In this document: positions 6,479-8,907 of the stretch, piece by piece
Layout of the letters: each line of letters opens with the position of its first letter
How positions within the stretch are numbered: the stretch's first letter is position 1
Source of the DNA: Planctomycetota bacterium
GTDB lineage: Bacteria; Planctomycetota; Planctomycetia; Pirellulales; Thermoguttaceae
DNA: 8,907 nucleotides
Direction: 5' to 3'
Assembly (NCBI GenBank): GCA_015661985.1
Contig: DQVB01000498.1
Coordinates: 1-8,907 of the forward strand
Translations under genes and position numbers: made by a program
Notes under the pieces: model-generated
Seen by the model: the letters and a program-made list of their open reading frames with translations, nothing else
The model's database searches: none
What the model was told of the DNA's origin: nothing

Positions 6479-7510
6479 ATGCCTGGCTATCGAATAGAAC
6501 TGGAGCTGCGCTCCGGGCTGGGCACGCCGCTGGCCGCGGACACGTTGTGGGGCCATATCGCGTGGGGGATCCGATATCGCCGGGGCAACCAGGCCCTGGA
6601 AGATTGGCTGGCCGCCTACGACGGGCCTGAGCCCCCTTTGGTGATCAGTGACCCTTTGCCGCACGGGTTTTTCCCCCGACCCGCCTTGCCCCGCGCAGCT
6701 CGCCCCGCGAAACTGCCACCCAAAGACGAAGCCGACCACATGAAGCGGCTGGAGAAACGGGCGTGGATCTCTTGGGAGGCCTGGGGCCAGACCGCCGCGG
6801 CCGTCTCCCCCGATTCGATCCAGCAGGCCCTGGCCGCCGCGCCGCAGCCGGTGCCGATGGCCGTCACCCGTGCCGGCGTGAACCGCCTCACCGGGGGGAC
6901 CGCGCAGCCGGAAGGCGGCACGTTGTTCACGGCCGAGCAGGCCTATTTCGGGTTCGATTGCCCGGCACGGTTTGACGTCTGGTGCCGTTCTCCCCAGCCG
7001 GCCGAGACGGTACGCCGGTGGTTTGCCGACGGGTTGGCCGGAGGCTACGGCCGCGACGCCTCGGCCGGCTTGGGTTACCTGGCCGTGGTTGGCATCGAGG
7101 AGCGGGAATTGCCCGGCCTGGATGCCCCCAACGCGTGCGTGCTCCTGGGACCCGCCGTACCCAGAAGGGGCGACCCGCACCGCGGTTTCTTCCGTCTCGG
7201 GGTGCGATGCGGCAGGCTCGGCGGCGAGTTTGCCGTCGGTCCGCTACCCGGGGGAGCCACCCAGCGGCATAAGCGACCGGTGCGCGTGCTCATGGCCGGC
7301 ACGCTGCTCATCGCCGCCCCTGTGCCGGCCTACGTGGGCCGCGTTCTCCGCGGGGTGCACGCGGAGATAGAAGCCATCCGCCACTATGGCATTGCCCCGG
7401 TGCTGCCCTGCCGGGTGGAGGGGCCGGTTTTGAGTCATCGGCTGGTGAGCGTCCCGCCCACAGCCGGCTGCCCTTCATCGCCTCCTGTCCAGCAGAATGG
7501 TCTGTCATGA
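6479..7510 (+). CDS. csm4: Csm4, RAMP subunit capping the crRNA 5' handle
   Basis: Csm4 is the Cas5-like RAMP that binds the 5' repeat-derived handle of the crRNA and contacts Cas10. The 343-residue product starts IELELRSGLGTPLAADTLWG, typical of the first strand and loop of Csm4, followed by HIAWGIRY. The Gly-rich region GGYGRDASAGLGYLAV (~184-199) and the later RLGGEFAVG followed by KRPVRVLMAGTLL fit the second RAMP fold of the family. The final ~20 residues (after SHRLVS) are Pro/Ser-rich and probably a disordered tail. GGAGGA (6467-6472) lies 6 nt before ATG 6479, only 3 nt after the csm3 stop. The stop overlaps csm5 (ATGA, 7507-7510). Confidence 0.92.
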   Translation: MPGYRIELELRSGLGTPLAADTLWGHIAWGIRYRRGNQALEDWLAAYDGPEPPLVISDPLPHGFFPRPALPRAARPAKLPPKDEADHMKRLEKRAWISWEAWGQTAAAVSPDSIQQALAAAPQPVPMAVTRAGVNRLTGGTAQPEGGTLFTAEQAYFGFDCPARFDVWCRSPQPAETVRRWFADGLAGGYGRDASAGLGYLAVVGIEERELPGLDAPNACVLLGPAVPRRGDPHRGFFRLGVRCGRLGGEFAVGPLPGGATQRHKRPVRVLMAGTLLIAAPVPAYVGRVLRGVHAEIEAIRHYGIAPVLPCRVEGPVLSHRLVSVPPTAGCPSSPPVQQNGLS

Positions 7511-8613
7511 ATACCGCACCGTTTGTCCCTTACCGCGTTGAACTCGAGCCGCTGACACCCGTCCACATCGGCAGCGGGCAGACGATCGAGCCCTACGAAT
7601 ACGACTTGGCCGAGGATCCCGAGCAGTGCTGGCTGGTGGTGCTGGACCCCGGCGCCGTTGTGGCCGAGGCCAGCCCCGCGCAGCGGGCCGTCTTTGAGCG
7701 GCTGTGCGAAGGGAACGATTTTCCAGCGCTGCGGCGGTGGCTCCGCCAGAACGCCGACCGGCAGCGTCACATGCGATTCCGCATCCTTGTGCATGAGAAC
7801 GCCTTCGGCCAGATACGCAAGAACCTGGACGCCCCCGCGCGGCTCGGCGAAATCCACCTCTTCACGCGCGACCCGGCCACCGGCCGGCCCTGGCTGCCCG
7901 GCTCCTCCATCAAAGGGGCCATCCGTACGGCCCTGGTCGACGCGGCCGCTCGCCAAGACCGTCGCCGCGCGGAGGAACTGGAACAGGTCGCCCGAACCGA
8001 AGGGAACAGGCGTCAGGGGGCAGTGCGCTTCGAGGCCCGAGCGCTGGGGTACGCCAAGGGGGACGGCTGGCCCGATCTTCGCCGGGACCCGTTTCGCCAG
8101 TTGGCCATCGCCGATGCTCTCCTGCCCGAAGACGCCTGCTGGATCGACCGCGTCCAGATCGTCGGGCCGCGCGGCCGTCCGCCATCCGCAGCCGGGGACA
8201 TCCCCATCTATCGCGACCTCTTGGTCCCGCCCTTCGATGAAGGAACACCACTGGCCGCCGCTGAAGTGCGCTGGCATTGGGCCGTGGCGCGCAGGGGCCT
8301 GCCGCGCGAAATCGAGCCGAAGGTGATCTGCGAGGCCTGCAACAACTTTTACGTCCCGCGGCTGGAGAAGGAACTGAAACGGTTCGTGGCGGATCGGGAT
8401 CTGAGCCGCCGGCTGCTTGACCGGGCCGGCAAGATGGCAGATAATGAATGCCTGATTCGGCTTGGTCGACACAGCCACTTTGAGTGTGTGACGGTGGGCA
8501 AGCCCTTCCACCAACCCCCCCGGCGCGGGTTCGGCAGGAGCCGAAGTTACGCCGGTGGACAGTTGCCGCTGGGATGGATGCGATTGGCTTTCCACCGCCG
8601 GGTGCCGCCGTAA
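7507..8613 (+). CDS. csm5: Csm5, RAMP subunit at the crRNA 3' end
   Basis: Csm5 is the RAMP that caps the 3' end of the guide and takes part in crRNA maturation. The 368-residue product begins YRVELEPLTPVHIGSGQTIE, the classic N-terminal RAMP strand and Gly loop, and carries RPWLPGSSIKGAIRTALVDA (~137-156), the equivalent of the Csm3 PGSSLKG loop. The C-terminal part (LIRLGRHSHFECVTVGKPF, then GQLPLGWMRLAF) matches the family's closing Gly-rich strand. Its ATG overlaps the csm4 stop as ATGA and has no strong ribosome binding site, so translation probably depends on coupling with csm4. It is the last gene of the operon; the leader follows. Confidence 0.93.
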   Translation: MNTAPFVPYRVELEPLTPVHIGSGQTIEPYEYDLAEDPEQCWLVVLDPGAVVAEASPAQRAVFERLCEGNDFPALRRWLRQNADRQRHMRFRILVHENAFGQIRKNLDAPARLGEIHLFTRDPATGRPWLPGSSIKGAIRTALVDAAARQDRRRAEELEQVARTEGNRRQGAVRFEARALGYAKGDGWPDLRRDPFRQLAIADALLPEDACWIDRVQIVGPRGRPPSAAGDIPIYRDLLVPPFDEGTPLAAAEVRWHWAVARRGLPREIEPKVICEACNNFYVPRLEKELKRFVADRDLSRRLLDRAGKMADNECLIRLGRHSHFECVTVGKPFHQPPRRGFGRSRSYAGGQLPLGWMRLAFHRRVPP

Positions 8614-8797
8614 CCGCGCCAAGGGCCCACAAAGGCCCAGGTTACGGCGTTGACGCAAACCTTTGATGCCCGGAGACTTGTGTATGAGCCCAGGCCGGGC
8701 AACCTGCTCGCCCACCGCCCTGAAAAACGCGCCGAGCTGGCCGTTACGGCAGGCCCCCGCGCAACTGGCCGCCCAAAAAGCACTTGCGGAAGCGGCA
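8614..8797 (+). promoter_or_regulatory. CRISPR leader region
   Basis: These 184 nt lie between the csm5 stop and the first repeat and hold no gene. The array reads in the same direction as the cas genes, so this is the leader end and the first spacer should be the youngest. Two weak inverted repeats are present: GGGCC-6 nt-GGCCC (8623-8638), ten bases after the csm5 stop, and GCCCGG-21 nt-CCGGGC (8668-8700). Neither is followed by a T run, so neither is a convincing terminator. GTTACGGC occurs at 8641-8648 and again at 8743-8750. Confidence 0.7.
8650..8678 (+). promoter_or_regulatory. Possible array promoter in the leader
   Basis: TTGACG (8650-8655) is a five-of-six match to the -35 consensus; 17 nt later lies GAGACT (8673-8678), only three of six for a -10 box. 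If used, the transcript would begin near 8685, about 110 nt before the first repeat. The array could equally be read through from the cas operon. Confidence 0.3.
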
Positions 8798-8907
8798 GTT
8801 GAAAACATGCCCTGATGAAGAAGGGATTGAGACGTGGACGATGAATGTGACCTTGCTGCCACGTACGGCCACGTTGAAAACATGCCCTGATGAAGAAGGG
8901 ATTGAGA
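8798..8907 (+). CRISPR. Start of a CRISPR array (36-nt repeats), truncated by the window edge
   Basis: Repeat 1 is 8798-8833 (36 nt, GTTGAAAAC at the start, ATTGAGAC at the end). Repeat 2 is 8873-8907, identical over the 35 nt visible and missing its last base at the window end. The spacer is 39 nt. Within the repeat, CCCT (positions 13-16) and AGGG (25-28) form a 4-bp stem with an 8-nt loop; the stem ends exactly 8 nt before the repeat end. This fits Cas6 cleavage at the stem base, leaving an 8-nt 5' handle (ATTGAGAC) like the ATTGAAAC-type handles of other type III arrays. The ATTGA end fixes the direction: + strand, leader on the cas-gene side. Only two repeats are visible, but their identity, spacing and context beside csm5 leave little doubt. 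Confidence 0.95.
8834..8872 (+). other. First (leader-proximal) CRISPR spacer, 39 nt
   Basis: The spacer begins GTGGACGATGAATG and ends CGTACGGCCAC. I see no match to it elsewhere in the window. Being next to the leader it should be the most recent acquisition. On the strand a guide would bind (its reverse complement) one frame is open throughout and reads VAVRGSKVTFIVH, which is compatible with an expressed coding target but far too short to prove one. Confidence 0.9.

Noticed and set aside
5564..7180. 538-residue minus-strand frame antisense to csm2-csm4
   Set aside because: Shadow frame with no family resemblance; the sense strand encodes recognisable Csm2, Csm3 and Csm4.
8623..8638. Hairpin after csm5 as an intrinsic terminator
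   Set aside because: Only a 5-bp stem and no T run follows; readthrough into the array is at least as likely.
7435..8883. 482-residue minus-strand frame antisense to csm5
   Set aside because: It begins inside the CRISPR array, crosses the leader, and has no recognisable motif; a shadow of csm5.

Overview
The window is a G+C-rich bacterial segment carrying a compact type III-A (Csm) CRISPR-Cas interference module. Gene order is cas6 - cas10/csm1 - csm2 - csm3 - csm4 - csm5 - leader - CRISPR array, all on the + strand. The left edge holds the start of an unrelated, divergently transcribed gene for an exported S41 carboxy-terminal processing protease. The base composition, the protease layout (signal peptide, TPR-like segment, PDZ onset) and the short-word repeats between genes would suit a Planctomycetota-like bacterium, but nothing here proves the phylum.

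Layout. 1-822 (minus): 5' part of the S41 protease gene, running off the left edge, with a good sigma-70-type promoter at 892-920. 823-1780: a long gene-free stretch with a 9-bp tandem repeat (1165-1216), an 8-bp-stem hairpin (1110-1131) and, close to the cas operon, a TATACT box with two perfect dyads (1603-1660). 1781-8613: six tightly packed cas genes. Four of the five junctions are ATGA overlaps and the fifth is a 3-nt gap, so they almost certainly form one translationally coupled operon. 8614-8797: leader. 8798-8907: one complete 36-nt repeat, one 39-nt spacer, and a second repeat cut by the window edge after 35 nt. The array continues to the right.

How it works together. Cas6 should cut the array transcript at the base of the small repeat hairpin, leaving an 8-nt ATTGAGAC handle. 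Cas10, Csm2, Csm3, Csm4 and Csm5 then build the crRNA-guided complex: Csm4 and Cas10 at the handle end, Csm3 and Csm2 filaments along the guide, Csm5 at the far end. Csm3 keeps its slicing Asp, and Cas10 keeps both an HD site and a GGDD cyclase site, so RNA slicing, DNase activity and cyclic oligoadenylate signalling all look possible. No adaptation genes (cas1, cas2) and no cyclic-oligoadenylate effector (csm6 or another CARF protein) lie in the window.

I did not find an entirely new system. The unusual points are a 75-nt in-frame repeat/insertion in the C-terminal domain of Cas10, absence of the cysteine zinc motifs normally seen in both Cas10/Csm1 and Csm3, an apparently signalling-competent Cas10 with no effector beside it, and paired dyads upstream of the operon.
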